A stretch of 64,000 bases of DNA from Paenibacillus dendrobii (GCF_009807035.1 NZ_WUBI01000002.1:124001-188000); one strand, 5' to 3'. Positions 48,585-56,920 are shown, numbered from the stretch's first letter. Notes: a model not told the origin generated them from the letters alone. Translations and numbers: made by a program.

Positions 48585-48919
48585 TTAAAGCAGATGAAAC
48601 CTTTTTACTTGCTTATGAAGTTCAGACTTATAATCTGGGACACATCCTACGACTGTTAACGAATTCTCTGGAATCTCTGTCCTTCCGTTATCTCGTATGT
48701 AGTACCATCCCTGCTCGATGAGCTCTTAATTAAGTCTTTTTCTCTTCCCCGGAGAATGATTTTGGGTAGCTCATTTTCGTGCCATTCACTCCACAATCCT
48801 GCCTCGTTTTCATTGTGGGTGATGTTGGTTGCAACATGTGCTACTTGCGCCGCTATTTTACCTGGTGACATATTCAGCTCTTTGTTTACCACAAAGTATT
48901 GAACAATTTCATTTTTCAA
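48585..48919 (-). pseudogene. PTH2-like peptidyl-tRNA hydrolase, frameshifted
   Basis: TTG 48919, eight bases after GAGGAG, begins KNEIVQYFVVNKELNMSPGK and continues IAAQVAHVA, the signature of the archaeal-type peptidyl-tRNA hydrolase (PTH2) fold. The frame stops at 48656. A second frame from about 48670 to TAA 48585 encodes the missing end (PENSLTVVGCVPDYKSELHK). One base lost near 48670 therefore splits the gene. Sequencing error, real decay or programmed frameshifting are all possible. PTH2-like proteins occur in phages with unknown role. Confidence 0.75.
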
Positions 48920-48960
48920 ATTAATCACTCCTCTTTTTTATCCATCTATGTATTTTATCT

Positions 48961-49197
48961 TTAAATATCGGCATCATTATCATCAAACCGCAAATTATAG
49001 TTATACAATCCTTCAAGTTGTTTATCATGATGTGTCCCTTTCAGTTGTAAGTATTCATAGTATGCCAATGCCGCTGAGAGTAAAGTGATAATCATCCATC
49101 CAATCCACAGGTGCGATCCAGTTATTAGGCATGATGCTGCAATAAACAAGCTCCACAATCCAATTGTTAGTGTAACTGTAAATCTGTTTATGATAAT
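48961..49197 (-). CDS. Small membrane protein (probable AUU start)
   Basis: The first standard start is TTG 49158, which has no ribosome site. AAAGGAG stands six bases before ATT 49197, and the added codons (IIINRFTVTLTIG) complete a first transmembrane helix. The 78-residue product then has two helices (to about residue 50) and a polar tail ending DDNDADI. Function unknown. Confidence 0.6.
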   Translation of the reverse strand: MIINRFTVTLTIGLWSLFIAASCLITGSHLWIGWMIITLLSAALAYYEYLQLKGTHHDKQLEGLYNYNLRFDDNDADI

Positions 49198-49203
49198 TCG
49201 TCA

Positions 49204-49240
49204 CTCCTTTCTTCATGAAATATGGTTTTCATCAATGATA
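49204..49240 (-). repeat. Phage leader palindrome before 49197
   Basis: On the minus strand TTGATGAAAACC then ATATTTCATGAAGAAAGGAG; the inner halves GATGAAA and TTTCAT are inverted repeats. It overlaps the end of the gene at 49232. Confidence 0.6.
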
Positions 49241-49372
49241 AGTTTGCAAATAACCCATTAAACAAATAAGAAGCATAATCAGATAGACAATAACAAATAC
49301 TGTCCAATCTCTCTTTGTTTTAGGATATTGATCCCTGTGAACCTTCCAAATATTCTTCAATATTCTTTTCAT
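49232..49372 (-). CDS. Tiny single-helix membrane protein of 46 residues
   Basis: The product begins MKRILKNIWKVHRDQYPK and has one hydrophobic helix (VFVIVYLIMLLICLMGYL). AAAGGAG lies fifteen bases upstream, rather far; a two-codon frame (ATG AGA TAA) begins between the two. Function unknown. Confidence 0.5.
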   Translation of the reverse strand: MKRILKNIWKVHRDQYPKTKRDWTVFVIVYLIMLLICLMGYLQTYH

Positions 49373-49401
49373 ATTTATCTCATTATTCTCCTTTCTGAAT
49401 T

Positions 49402-50031
49402 TTAAAATCTTTCACAGCGAACTACACCATTTTCTTCTGGATTGTAACGTCCAAGCACATAGTCAGGCCTTCGTTGATCTGGCTGAGGACAAACAGCTAG
49501 AATCCTCCATCCCGTGCTGATGATATCCTGCAGTTCCTCTGTGCATTTATCTACTGCATAACCAAGCTGATTAATATTAAGCAGACCAATATTACCAATA
49601 TGCACATCACAACGTTGGTTGAATTCGATGGTCTCATTAAAATTCATTAGAGCATTTGTTAATTTGGACTCAATGTCTTTCATTTGTTCCACCATGTTTA
49701 GCATTTGAGAGTGAGATGACTGAATCATACCCCTCACTTTAAATTTGAGTTTGGGGAATGTTTTAATTAATGACTCAACGTCAGACAAATATTCTTTTAC
49801 TGAGCCCAGTTTCACCTTATTCGACTCTCTAACTAGCTTTTTCGTGCTGTCTTCCTTTTCTGCTTCCTCTTTGCTATATGTATGATTCCAACTATAAAAC
49901 TCCATTACATTACCCTCGTTATCTTCAACCAATTCAGAATATGTTATCTCATCGCATAGGTAATCTTCAATATGAGCCAATTCATCTCTTGTGACAATTT
50001 GATTATCATCAAAACTAACTCTTGCAAACAT
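49402..50031 (-). CDS. Phage protein with central coiled coil
   Basis: The 209-residue protein starts at ATG 50031 behind AAAGGAG. The N-terminal third is acidic, residues about 80-150 look like a coiled coil (VKEYLSDVESLIKTF, MVEQMKDIESKLTNALMNF), and the end is mixed (ISTGWRILAVCPQPDQRRPD). No known family is recognised. Confidence 0.7.
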   Translation of the reverse strand: MFARVSFDDNQIVTRDELAHIEDYLCDEITYSELVEDNEGNVMEFYSWNHTYSKEEAEKEDSTKKLVRESNKVKLGSVKEYLSDVESLIKTFPKLKFKVRGMIQSSHSQMLNMVEQMKDIESKLTNALMNFNETIEFNQRCDVHIGNIGLLNINQLGYAVDKCTEELQDIISTGWRILAVCPQPDQRRPDYVLGRYNPEENGVVRCERF

Positions 50032-50078
50032 ATATTTCTCCTTTCATTGCTTATCTTTATGAAACAGGTATTTTATCT

Positions 50079-50351
50079 TTATACTATTGCTTCGTCTTTC
50101 ATTGCTTCCCATAAAGCATCGACCAATTCTTTCCCTTCATAATTCTTATCAAAAACGAATATATTCCACTTCCCATCTACAATGTCTTTACTAATTGTCA
50201 CCTCGTCTAAGAAATCAATCATCTTACCAATATCCATTTTCTTATGGTGATAAGACGACCAATCTTTTCGTGGCGCAATCTCATTAAAAAACGAGTAAAA
50301 TTGTTCTTCTGTAACCTCTTTTGCTTGTTTTGGTACAATATGATATTTCAT
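50079..50351 (-). CDS. Phage protein of unknown function
   Basis: The 90-residue protein begins MKYHIVPKQAKEVTEEQFYS and ends LVDALWEAMKDEAIV. It is acidic with regular hydrophobic spacing. It follows the 72-residue gene by 23 bases in the same transcription unit. Confidence 0.65.
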   Translation of the reverse strand: MKYHIVPKQAKEVTEEQFYSFFNEIAPRKDWSSYHHKKMDIGKMIDFLDEVTISKDIVDGKWNIFVFDKNYEGKELVDALWEAMKDEAIV

Positions 50352-50374
50352 CTCAATCTCTCACTCTCCTCATT

Positions 50375-50593
50375 TTATCCCTCCCCTGGAAGGTTGATGG
50401 TGGGGTCCTCTTGTCTCAACAAATCAGCCATCTCAACAATTGCCTGACTAGATAAAATCCGCACGTATGAGTCCCCTTCTTCGTCTTTTAATTCAGGGAT
50501 TAGGTGGAATACGTCACCGTCTCGGCCTTCCATAAAAAAGTTTTCGTATCCGAATACGTCAATCCATTTTATTTTATTGCCTTCACGAGTCAC
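50375..50593 (-). CDS. Phage protein of unknown function
   Basis: The 72-residue product starts at GTG 50593, overlapping the previous stop as GTGA, which indicates coupled translation. It is acidic (IPELKDEEGDSYVRI) and ends NLPGEG. Family unknown. Confidence 0.6.
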   Translation of the reverse strand: MTREGNKIKWIDVFGYENFFMEGRDGDVFHLIPELKDEEGDSYVRILSSQAIVEMADLLRQEDPTINLPGEG

Positions 50594-50778
50594 TTTGCTT
50601 CAGCCTCCTTGATGAGTTCACAGTGTTCCAAAGCGTATTTACTGTCAGCGTCGCAAATAGCATTCTTACCCTTATAGAGCGTAGGATCGCCTTCCCACCG
50701 ACCCAATGTAAGGATATCGCCTACTTGTGCAGTACCTTCCCATCCGTCTGGTATGTCTTTTATGACTCGGTATTTCAT
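50590..50778 (-). CDS. Phage protein of unknown function
   Basis: The 62-residue product begins MKYRVIKDIPDGWEGTAQVG. Its beta-strand pattern (VGDILTLGRW) suggests a small barrel. It shares an ATGA overlap with the zinc-ribbon gene upstream. Confidence 0.6.
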   Translation of the reverse strand: MKYRVIKDIPDGWEGTAQVGDILTLGRWEGDPTLYKGKNAICDADSKYALEHCELIKEAEAK

Positions 50779-50954
50779 GCTTCAGCCTCCTTATCCATTA
50801 CTGCTTCAGCCTGCAAGTGCTTTGCGAATTCATCATCCACCATTATTTTCTTATTGCCTTTGCACACCTCGCATTGAATTTGTTCCGGGCCCCACCAGTC
50901 ACTTGTAACATACCAACCTTCTCCGTCGCAGTTGTAGCAATCTATTTCAGTCAT
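50775..50954 (-). CDS. Small zinc-ribbon protein with DnaJ-like cysteine pairs
   Basis: ATG 50954 overlaps the previous stop as ATGA, and the end overlaps the next start in the same way. The 59-residue product has CYNCDGEG and CEVCKGNK, two CxxCxGx(G) units like half of a DnaJ zinc centre. It could be a metal-bound protein- or nucleic-acid-binding module. Confidence 0.7.
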   Translation of the reverse strand: MTEIDCYNCDGEGWYVTSDWWGPEQIQCEVCKGNKKIMVDDEFAKHLQAEAVMDKEAEA

Positions 50955-51385
50955 TCAGTTGCCTCCTTTGGGTAAAGGGTGGAAAGTACCTGTTGAAAGA
51001 ATGGTTCTGCATCATCCCGGTACATGTCTTCTGAGATATAGCGTTCTATAGCTTCTTTTAGCTTCTGTTCCCGGGACTCTGCCGCCTCAAGCTCAATGTT
51101 TCCTTGTCTTGTTGCTTCTCTCCAATAATCGGCTTGGTCTTTCTCTGCTGCTGCCTTAGCTCTTTCATTGTGCAATTCAAACAACAGATTGCGTCTAGGA
51201 TTATCCAGTGCCTGTTGTAATTCGTCTGCCCGTTCTTTCTCTGCTGCGTATTGTTGGAGCCAATATTCAATTACATCTACTACCGGAACTCCTTTAATCG
51301 TTTGTTCGTTGATACTTGTCGTTCTGTTTTTTCTGTATGTCTTTATGATTAACAAATCCGCTTGCCAGTCCCGTTTATCTGACAT
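50951..51385 (-). CDS. Phage coiled-coil protein
   Basis: The 144-residue product is largely helical. Residues about 45-125 form a Gln/Glu/Ala-rich coiled coil (ERADELQQALDNPRRNLL, ESREQKLKEAIERYI). Overlaps on both ends show coupled translation. Function unknown. Confidence 0.65.
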   Translation of the reverse strand: MSDKRDWQADLLIIKTYRKNRTTSINEQTIKGVPVVDVIEYWLQQYAAEKERADELQQALDNPRRNLLFELHNERAKAAAEKDQADYWREATRQGNIELEAAESREQKLKEAIERYISEDMYRDDAEPFFQQVLSTLYPKEATE

Positions 51386-51731
51386 CTTCTGGGCCCTCCT
51401 TGATTAAGAGTTCCAAATCTCTAACGCATTCCGTTGTCAAATACACATAATTATCAAACTGTACAGTGATTTGTCCATCTGACATAATTTTTCCTGTAGT
51501 TGCTGTGCCAAAGCCATGAACAGGATGTCTTACTCTATCGTCTGGTTTTAAGGTGGGTAAGGGGATGGGATCGGGATCGAACACTCCATATTCCACAGCA
51601 GTAGCAACTTTATCGAATGAATGCTGCCCTTCACCATAATCCCCCATTTTTTCCTCTGGGTATTCTCTAAATTGTTCCTCAAGCCATGCCAGCAGTTTGT
51701 TTTTGCTTATCAGGTCGTTTTGGTTATTCAT
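51375..51731 (-). CDS. Phage protein with KOW-like barrel
   Basis: The 118-residue product has a helical N-terminus (LLAWLEEQFREYPEE). A strand-rich C-terminus resembles small barrels of transcription-repair or KOW type (DDRVRHPVHGFGTATTG, QITVQFDNYVYLTT). It overlaps both neighbours. Confidence 0.6.
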   Translation of the reverse strand: MNNQNDLISKNKLLAWLEEQFREYPEEKMGDYGEGQHSFDKVATAVEYGVFDPDPIPLPTLKPDDRVRHPVHGFGTATTGKIMSDGQITVQFDNYVYLTTECVRDLELLIKEGPEDVR

Positions 51732-52137
51732 GGGTTACCTCCAATAGAGAAGGATTTTCGTATATCGAACCAATTACTTCCACAGCCGTAAGGTTTGATC
51801 CGTCTACTCCTTTCCACATGCGGCACCGATCAAATGGTTTCCAGCAAGCGGCTTCGTTATTGTAGATCACTGTTTTTGTGTGCTCATTGTCGCAATAATG
51901 ATCTGAGTAACCGCCTTGTATTTTTACTTTCACGATATCCCCTTCATAGATATCCTTTCCGTTACGGTCTTTGAGGCCGGTGTATTGCATCAAAATCATT
52001 TCATCATCCGAGAAACCACGTACATACTTACCATCTAACGGACTAAACGCAGCCACCTTGCCATTTGGATCAATAGTGACTTCATAATCCATCTTTTTCT
52101 CAAAAATGTCCCACGCTCTAAATTTAATTGTTCTCAT
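51724..52137 (-). CDS. YopX-like phage protein
   Basis: GGAGGG nine bases before ATG 52137 (MRTIKFRAWDIFEKKMDYE) marks the start, giving 137 residues. FRAWD and MQYTGLKDRNGKDIYEGDIV are the signature of the YopX family, common in phages of Firmicutes including SPbeta. The fold is known but the role is not. Confidence 0.85.
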   Translation of the reverse strand: MRTIKFRAWDIFEKKMDYEVTIDPNGKVAAFSPLDGKYVRGFSDDEMILMQYTGLKDRNGKDIYEGDIVKVKIQGGYSDHYCDNEHTKTVIYNNEAACWKPFDRCRMWKGVDGSNLTAVEVIGSIYENPSLLEVTHE

Positions 52138-52330
52138 ATCTTGTATCCCTCCTGGTTGACTCAACCTTCCTGATTACAGGTATAACTTCATCGTTTTCGT
52201 TTACATATTCGTCTTTATGTTCGATACACATATGCACGTAATCCTCAAAATTTGTTCCAATAACAAAATCTGCTTCACGATTGCATCCTATATGACAGCA
52301 TGGGAAGTTTCCTGAATCGCGCCAACTCAT
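52124..52330 (-). CDS. Small Cys/His-rich phage protein
   Basis: The 68-residue product starts at ATG 52330 behind AGGAGGG. FPCCHIGCNREAD and HMCIEHKDE provide a possible zinc site. It overlaps the YopX-like gene by 14 bases. Confidence 0.65.
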   Translation of the reverse strand: MSWRDSGNFPCCHIGCNREADFVIGTNFEDYVHMCIEHKDEYVNENDEVIPVIRKVESTRRDTRYENN

Positions 52331-52363
52331 TCTGTATCCCTCCTGATATGGATAGGCTAAGCT

Positions 52364-52720
52364 TTAATCAATAATCACTTCTGGTCCATCAAGCATCCAG
52401 TATTTTGTTGCATGATCGCTGCTAAAGGCTTTGTCTAAAACGGCTTGTATCCGGTCATAATGCTCTTGCTTCAAGCAGTCATATGCCCTATCATCCCAGT
52501 CCTCGTACATTTCCTCGTATTGGATTTCAATGTATTCCCTCAGCATTTGCTTTGCATCCGGTTTCCAGCGCTGTTCAGAGGCTACATACCACGTATGTTC
52601 TACAAGGTCTTCGCCATCTTCAATCCTTTGGCGCAGCTCTCCGGGAGATACGGTAAAGTGAGCATCCTCGTAACTGAGTAGGGCATCATTCGGCAATTCA
52701 GATAATTTTACTTTGGACAT
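52364..52720 (-). CDS. Phage protein of unknown function
   Basis: The 118-residue acidic product begins MSKVKLSELPNDALLSYED and contains HTWYVASEQRWKPDAKQML. It starts behind AAAGGAG. Similar small proteins are common in Bacillales phages, without known role. Confidence 0.65.
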   Translation of the reverse strand: MSKVKLSELPNDALLSYEDAHFTVSPGELRQRIEDGEDLVEHTWYVASEQRWKPDAKQMLREYIEIQYEEMYEDWDDRAYDCLKQEHYDRIQAVLDKAFSSDHATKYWMLDGPEVIID

Positions 52721-52731
52721 TTTTATTCGCT

Positions 52732-52772
52732 CCTTTATAGGACAGAGGCAGGGTTATGCCTCTATCCTGTGT
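52732..52772 (-). other. Leader hairpin before 52720
   Basis: On the minus strand AGGATAGAGGC and GCCTCTGTCCT are near-perfect inverted repeats, ending six bases before AAAGGAG. It has the same position as the AT-rich leader palindromes of this phage but a different sequence. Confidence 0.6.
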
Positions 52773-52791
52773 GTTTTGTTCGTAATGTGCA

Positions 52792-52986
52792 TTAGTCTTC
52801 TTCATAGTAATAAGGAATTTTGTTGGGAAGTGGTGATCTGAAAATTACATGCTCTACACTGGAGCAACCCATCTGATCGCAATTATGGCTTTCCTCGTCC
52901 GCCGGTATTCCTGTTACGACAATTTCCTGGTGAGACATGTACACAGTCGCATCTTCCCGTTCTTCAAACCCTTTTGGAAGGTTCAT
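52792..52986 (-). CDS. Phage protein of unknown function
   Basis: The 64-residue product begins MNLPKGFEEREDATVYMSH and ends LPNKIPYYYEED. One Cys pair (NCDQMGC) is present. No family recognised. Confidence 0.6.
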   Translation of the reverse strand: MNLPKGFEEREDATVYMSHQEIVVTGIPADEESHNCDQMGCSSVEHVIFRSPLPNKIPYYYEED

Positions 52987-53038
52987 TTACATCGTCCTTT
53001 CAGATTTACTATATTAGGTTTGCTGCATTACACACTAA

Positions 53039-53206
53039 CTACCTTTCCAGCTTTCTTGTAATTGATAATCTGGACTCTTCATAATGCGCAATCTCGGGTT
53101 CGAGTTCCCCTAACATGTCGTGAGGGTCCTGAGCTTCTACCAAGCTTTTTAGATACTCATACTCCGATTTGCTCAAATAAAGCGCCTTGTAATACGGCTT
53201 CTTCAT
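53039..53206 (-). CDS. Small helical phage protein of 55 residues
   Basis: AAGGAGGG stands six bases before ATG 53206. The product (MKKPYYKALYLSKSEYEYL to RLSITRKLER) is helical and charged. It fills an otherwise empty gap. Confidence 0.65.
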   Translation of the reverse strand: MKKPYYKALYLSKSEYEYLKSLVEAQDPHDMLGELEPEIAHYEESRLSITRKLER

Positions 53207-53293
53207 CGCTTTCCCTCCTTCGCCTTGTGTCTACTGCGTCATTGCCTCTTATCAGGTCTATCAGGTTTACAAGGTCTCCCTTGCTTTTATCTA

Positions 53294-53584
53294 TCAATAC
53301 TTATCAACTCTCCGTTCGACTGGGCAAACCATCTTACATCGAGATACAATACTATCTATTGATGGGTCAGAAATTTGAACTATTTGATCTCCATCCCATA
53401 CAATATCTCCTGCTCTGAATTCATCAATATTTCGGTTCCATTGTCTCCACTTTACTTTTTCTTGCATTATGTGGACTTCACTTTCTGTAGCTAGTTCAAG
53501 AATTAGTGCACCGCCTAGACTGTTGCCAATTGCCTTATACCATTCATTTGTTTGTGGATGTTGCAATAATTGTACTTCCTTCAT
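53294..53584 (-). CDS. Phage protein of unknown function
   Basis: The 96-residue product begins MKEVQLLQHPQTNEWYKAIG and has a strand-rich middle (FRAGDIVWDGDQIVQI). It follows the palindromic leader at 53646-53669. Family unknown. Confidence 0.6.
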   Translation of the reverse strand: MKEVQLLQHPQTNEWYKAIGNSLGGALILELATESEVHIMQEKVKWRQWNRNIDEFRAGDIVWDGDQIVQISDPSIDSIVSRCKMVCPVERRVDKY

Positions 53585-53645
53585 CAGTCATTCTTCTCCT
53601 ATCTCTCTTATTCTCTATTTTACTCTCGTTTTCTAATCCTGTTTT

Positions 53646-53669
53646 TTGATGAAAGACGGCTTTCATCAA
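53646..53669 (-). repeat. Dispersed phage leader palindrome (most perfect copy)
   Basis: TTGATGAAAG (53646-53655) and CTTTCATCAA (53660-53669) are perfect inverted repeats around ACGG. Related copies, mostly just upstream of a Shine-Dalgarno, lie near 45585-45620, 47765-47797, 48116-48146, 49204-49240, 50038-50080, 61541-61579, 61953-61985, 62191-62224, 63006-63042, 63277-63308 and 63691-63724. The minus-strand pattern is roughly GATGAAA, four to six bases, ATTTTAT, then AAGAAAGGAG. The base pairing is better conserved than the letters. Confidence 0.7.
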
Positions 53670-54046
53670 CTTGTTAAACCAACGATTCCTTCGATGCTAA
53701 TATTCCAGCCACAGCGATATAATTGATTACTATCTTCTGATTTTTTCGTATTTTCCATAGTTTTATGTATTTGTCCTTCAACTTTATTAACATCGAACGT
53801 TCTCAATAGATGGGTCAATGAAGCATACTCGTGTTTAACAACTCTTCTTTCTCTTAGCGCTTTTTGTAATTCTTTATATTTCTTAAATCCATTAGCAGCA
53901 TTAAGATTATTGATTTCAATGTCATGATAAATCTGATTCACCTTAATATCACATTCAGACACCAATTTTTTTAGTTTTTCATGATCCTTTTTTATCTTGT
54001 TGATTGTCTCAGATAGAGCTGTTCCATACTCGATAGCAAGACACAT
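53666..54046 (-). CDS. Phage coiled-coil protein
   Basis: AAGGGTG six bases before ATG 54046 (MCLAIEYGTALSETINK) marks the start, giving 126 residues. Most of it is a predicted coiled coil (KIKKDHEKLKKLVSECD, KKYKELQKALRERRVVKHE), with a short mixed end. Function unknown. Confidence 0.65.
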   Translation of the reverse strand: MCLAIEYGTALSETINKIKKDHEKLKKLVSECDIKVNQIYHDIEINNLNAANGFKKYKELQKALRERRVVKHEYASLTHLLRTFDVNKVEGQIHKTMENTKKSEDSNQLYRCGWNISIEGIVGLTS

Positions 54047-54084
54047 CGTTATCACCCTTTTAAATTAGTTGTATTTAAAGCCTT

Positions 54085-54372
54085 CTAAACCAATATCTTT
54101 CCTTCAAGTCTGTCATAAGTTGCTTTAACCGATTCACGTACATCTATGTATTTATCCTTGTTTTTGCGCATATGTATCACTTTATTACCTTTGACTACGA
54201 AACAGTTATAGTAGTATTGAATGTACTTTTCTCCATCAATTGTTGCTGTGCGTGTTCCAAGTTGTACTGCACGTTTGATCTTATATTCAACATCAGTTAT
54301 TGATTCACACTTAGCGTAACTAAAAGGACATAGTTCTTTATACTGCTCAATGACTCTTGATTTTACTTTCAT
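54085..54372 (-). CDS. Phage protein of unknown function
   Basis: The 95-residue basic product begins MKVKSRVIEQYKELCPFSYA. It has an ATGA overlap with the gene upstream. No family recognised. Confidence 0.65.
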   Translation of the reverse strand: MKVKSRVIEQYKELCPFSYAKCESITDVEYKIKRAVQLGTRTATIDGEKYIQYYYNCFVVKGNKVIHMRKNKDKYIDVRESVKATYDRLEGKILV

Positions 54373-54539
54373 TCAATCTCTCCTTTACTATTAGAAAACT
54401 CAATATAAAACTGACTATTCAATTGCTTTACGCCATCGGATTTTCCGAGGTTATAGCACATCTCTTTATGACCTTCTCTAACTTCTTCAAGCAGCCGACT
54501 CCAAAACAACATATGTATTAGACTTTTAAACATCTTCAT
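54369..54539 (-). CDS. Small phage protein of 56 residues
   Basis: ATG 54539 overlaps the previous stop (TAATG) and the end overlaps the next start (ATGA). The product begins MKMFKSLIHMLFWSRLLEEV and is helical with an acidic end. Function unknown. Confidence 0.6.
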   Translation of the reverse strand: MKMFKSLIHMLFWSRLLEEVREGHKEMCYNLGKSDGVKQLNSQFYIEFSNSKGEIE

Positions 54540-54784
54540 TAGAGCACTCTTTTTCCGGTTACATTTACAATTTTGCTTTTTCCTAACCTCATTACCTTAA
54601 ATGGTTTGCTTGAATAATCCTGGTATTTAACGAGTTCATTATAGAAATCTTCATTTAACTCGTACTTCTTACCCTCATATGTATAGGTTTCACCCATAAC
54701 AAAATTTGTAGCTTTAATTTCTTCTCCATCACAGCAAATTGAAACAATGTACTTGATTAGATCGTTGACTTTAATATGTATCAT
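54539..54784 (-). CDS. Phage protein of unknown function
   Basis: ATG 54784 (MIHIKVNDLIKYIVSICCDG) overlaps the stop of the CPBP gene as ATGA, giving 81 residues. The longer frame to 54883 would lie inside the CPBP gene. The strand-rich pattern (GETYTYEGKKYELNEDF) suggests a small barrel. Confidence 0.65.
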   Translation of the reverse strand: MIHIKVNDLIKYIVSICCDGEEIKATNFVMGETYTYEGKKYELNEDFYNELVKYQDYSSKPFKVMRLGKSKIVNVTGKRVL

Positions 54785-55287
54785 CCCTTCACAGATTGAG
54801 TTAAAATTATGAAATAATTGAATAGAAAATGGCTTAATATCGGAACAAATATACTGTTTGATTTCTTGTAGTAATAGCCCCAAACGATTCCCAAGAACAC
54901 ATATCCAAGAAAGCCAGTAAGGTCAAAATGCAATACTGAGAAAACTAAAGCGCTTATCGTTATTGATATATTATTATTCGTATGTTTATTTAATTGATTT
55001 AGTATTAGCTTCCTACATATCAACTCCTCAAATATTGGACTAAACAATACAGCGTAAACTATCATGATTGGTGTTTGTGTTTTATGTACTGATGGTGGAT
55101 CAAGAAAGTGAGAAGAAATACTCATTAATACGCTATAGCCCATAAATGAAATACAAAACGAGTAAAATATCATTTCCCATGTAACACGCTGTTTAAGTGC
55201 TTTCCACTCATCATTAAATAGTTTATGCCGAAACTTGATAATAAACATTAAAATCAATGTTGGTACAATGCTAAGGAACATATACAC
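54781..55287 (-). CDS. CPBP-family intramembrane protease-like protein
   Basis: The 168-residue protein has about five transmembrane helices and the CPBP/Abi motifs: FEELICRK (EExxR), SVLHF and a final HFLFN. Members include CAAX proteases and bacteriocin-immunity or abortive-infection proteins. In a phage it might act in superinfection exclusion or immunity; this is only a guess. It is the first gene after the thyX terminator. Confidence 0.8.
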   Translation of the reverse strand: MYMFLSIVPTLILMFIIKFRHKLFNDEWKALKQRVTWEMIFYSFCISFMGYSVLMSISSHFLDPPSVHKTQTPIMIVYAVLFSPIFEELICRKLILNQLNKHTNNNISITISALVFSVLHFDLTGFLGYVFLGIVWGYYYKKSNSIFVPILSHFLFNYFIILTQSVKG

Positions 55288-55317
55288 TCTTAACGATCAC
55301 TCTCCTATTCAGTTATC

Positions 55318-55352
55318 AAAGAAAAAAGTACAGGAATGATTTCCTGTACTTA
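55318..55352 (-). terminator. Intrinsic terminator after thyX
   Basis: AAGTACAGGAA and TTCCTGTACTT (within 55325-55352) are perfect inverted repeats with a four-base loop. TTTTTTC follows on the minus strand. It ends the nucleotide-precursor gene group. Confidence 0.9.
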
Positions 55353-55383
55353 ATATATCACAAATATTGTGTTATGTCTATAT

Positions 55384-56091
55384 TTATTTTATTAATTCTG
55401 AAAGACTGGCTGGGAATTTTTCTTTGGTTAGTTCGAGTACAGCTTTTGCGTAATCTTGGATTTCCTTCTGAGCGTCGTGTTTTAGGCGCTGAGATAAGAA
55501 GTGACATACTCCCTGGAGCGAAGTAGACCAGTACCATCTTACATACATGCCATAGGCAGGTAGGAATAGACGTGCTTGTTCGGCACAAATTCCATTTTCT
55601 AATGCCCATTCATAATCGGCTAGTTGTTTATCTACTGATTCCATCAAACGTTTAGTTGCTGGATTACCAACATCAAAAGGAACATAATCCCCGCTACCCT
55701 GTTTTGAGTTTTCTGGTTTACCTCTCCATTCATTGAATGCAGGAATATAAAACGTGGGATCTTCGGTAATGTACCGGCGAGATGATTCATTCCAGGCTTC
55801 AAGTGCATCGTAACTATCCTGTTCTTCAAGATGGGTAGAACCGATTCTATATTTATGCCACTGTCTGGCTACCATCAATGGAGCATAAACTTCAAACTGT
55901 AGGAATGCGTGTCTGAAGGGGCTCGAATGGCCTTCTCTTGCAAGGAACTTAAGTAGACGAACATCTTTATCAGTCATTTCAGTTGATTCCTTATCGAACG
56001 AAACACGTGCTGCATTAACGGGAGTCAAGTCTGATCCCATTACATCTACTAGTCTTACGTATCCCTGATCCAAAACGTTGATTTTATTCAT
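55384..56091 (-). CDS. thyX: Flavin-dependent thymidylate synthase
   Basis: The 235-residue protein starts at ATG 56091 behind AAGGGAG. RHAFLQFEVYAPLMVARQWH and NESSRRYI carry the ThyX signature residues, with an insertion between them (GSTHLEEQDSYDALEAW). SLQGVCHFLSQR is the C-terminal conserved segment. ThyX uses FAD and methylenetetrahydrofolate to methylate dUMP to dTMP. It follows dUTPase, which supplies dUMP, so the two form a short route to thymidine nucleotides for phage DNA. Confidence 0.93.
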   Translation of the reverse strand: MNKINVLDQGYVRLVDVMGSDLTPVNAARVSFDKESTEMTDKDVRLLKFLAREGHSSPFRHAFLQFEVYAPLMVARQWHKYRIGSTHLEEQDSYDALEAWNESSRRYITEDPTFYIPAFNEWRGKPENSKQGSGDYVPFDVGNPATKRLMESVDKQLADYEWALENGICAEQARLFLPAYGMYVRWYWSTSLQGVCHFLSQRLKHDAQKEIQDYAKAVLELTKEKFPASLSELIK

Positions 56092-56161
56092 TTATCTACA
56101 CGTATCTCCCTTATCTATTTTAAGATATATTCACTTTTGGAATTGTACTATCATCTTGTTT

Positions 56162-56899
56162 CTATGCTTTACCAGTGCTTCCGATTCCGCCTCTACTTAC
56201 TGCATCAAGATTTTCAACCGTTACAATCTCAACTTCTGGCATAACTTCTTGAATGCGAAATTGACAGATTCGGTCATTCTTTTTGATAACAGTATCTCTC
56301 ATTGCAAGGGCGGGGAAATGCCATTGGTCTTCGTTACCAGAGTATGAGTTATCAATCACTCCAAAGTGATTTGTCTGAATGATACCGAAGTTTTTATATG
56401 TGCTGCTTCTTGGAACTGGATTTGCTTCATAGCCTTCCGGTAACTTCATACCGACTCCCAGAGGAATTAGTGCATACTCTCCCTGCTTTAATTCAATATC
56501 TGTAGCTGAGCGAAGGTCAATCCAGTCACCTTTACTGATTTTTTGAATTGGCTCGATGTCAGCAAAGTATTTCACTTTGATTTGAAGTGGATTCGGTTTT
56601 GTATCAACTTGGCTAAAATACGTACCTAATCTATATCCCGACTCAGAAGTTGTTTCAATGGCTTCATGTAGCTTAGACAGCATTTCATTGAGACTAAGCT
56701 TTAAGCCCAAATGTTTCTTTGGTTGCTTATACTCTTCAAGTTGCGAATTGTCAAACCAGACAGTAATGCGTTGATCATTCTCTCTGCTGAAATATGTAAC
56801 CTTGGTCTTATTAATACCAATCTCTTTCACAATGCCCTTCTTGTTAATACCTTTGACAAAGACGGGCTTATTAATTTCTGCATAAAATGGTTGTTTCAT
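56162..56899 (-). CDS. dut: dUTPase with an N-terminal extension
   Basis: The 245-residue protein carries the trimeric dUTPase motifs: [50 protein letters not shown] and the C-terminal arm SRGGIGSTG. About 110 extra residues precede the core, with a KOW-like start ([16 protein letters not shown]); common phage dUTPases have only about 140-150 residues. The enzyme cleaves dUTP to dUMP and keeps uracil out of DNA. Extended phage dUTPases can have regulatory roles, which remains open here. Confidence 0.9.
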   Translation of the reverse strand: MKQPFYAEINKPVFVKGINKKGIVKEIGINKTKVTYFSRENDQRITVWFDNSQLEEYKQPKKHLGLKLSLNEMLSKLHEAIETTSESGYRLGTYFSQVDTKPNPLQIKVKYFADIEPIQKISKGDWIDLRSATDIELKQGEYALIPLGVGMKLPEGYEANPVPRSSTYKNFGIIQTNHFGVIDNSYSGNEDQWHFPALAMRDTVIKKNDRICQFRIQEVMPEVEIVTVENLDAVSRGGIGSTGKA

Positions 56900-56920
56900 A
56901 TGTATCTTCTAACTCCCTTA

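Noticed and set aside
53062..53418. Plus-strand 118-codon frame
   Set aside because: It is antisense to a minus-strand gene with a strong ribosome site (53039-53206) and has no start signal of its own.
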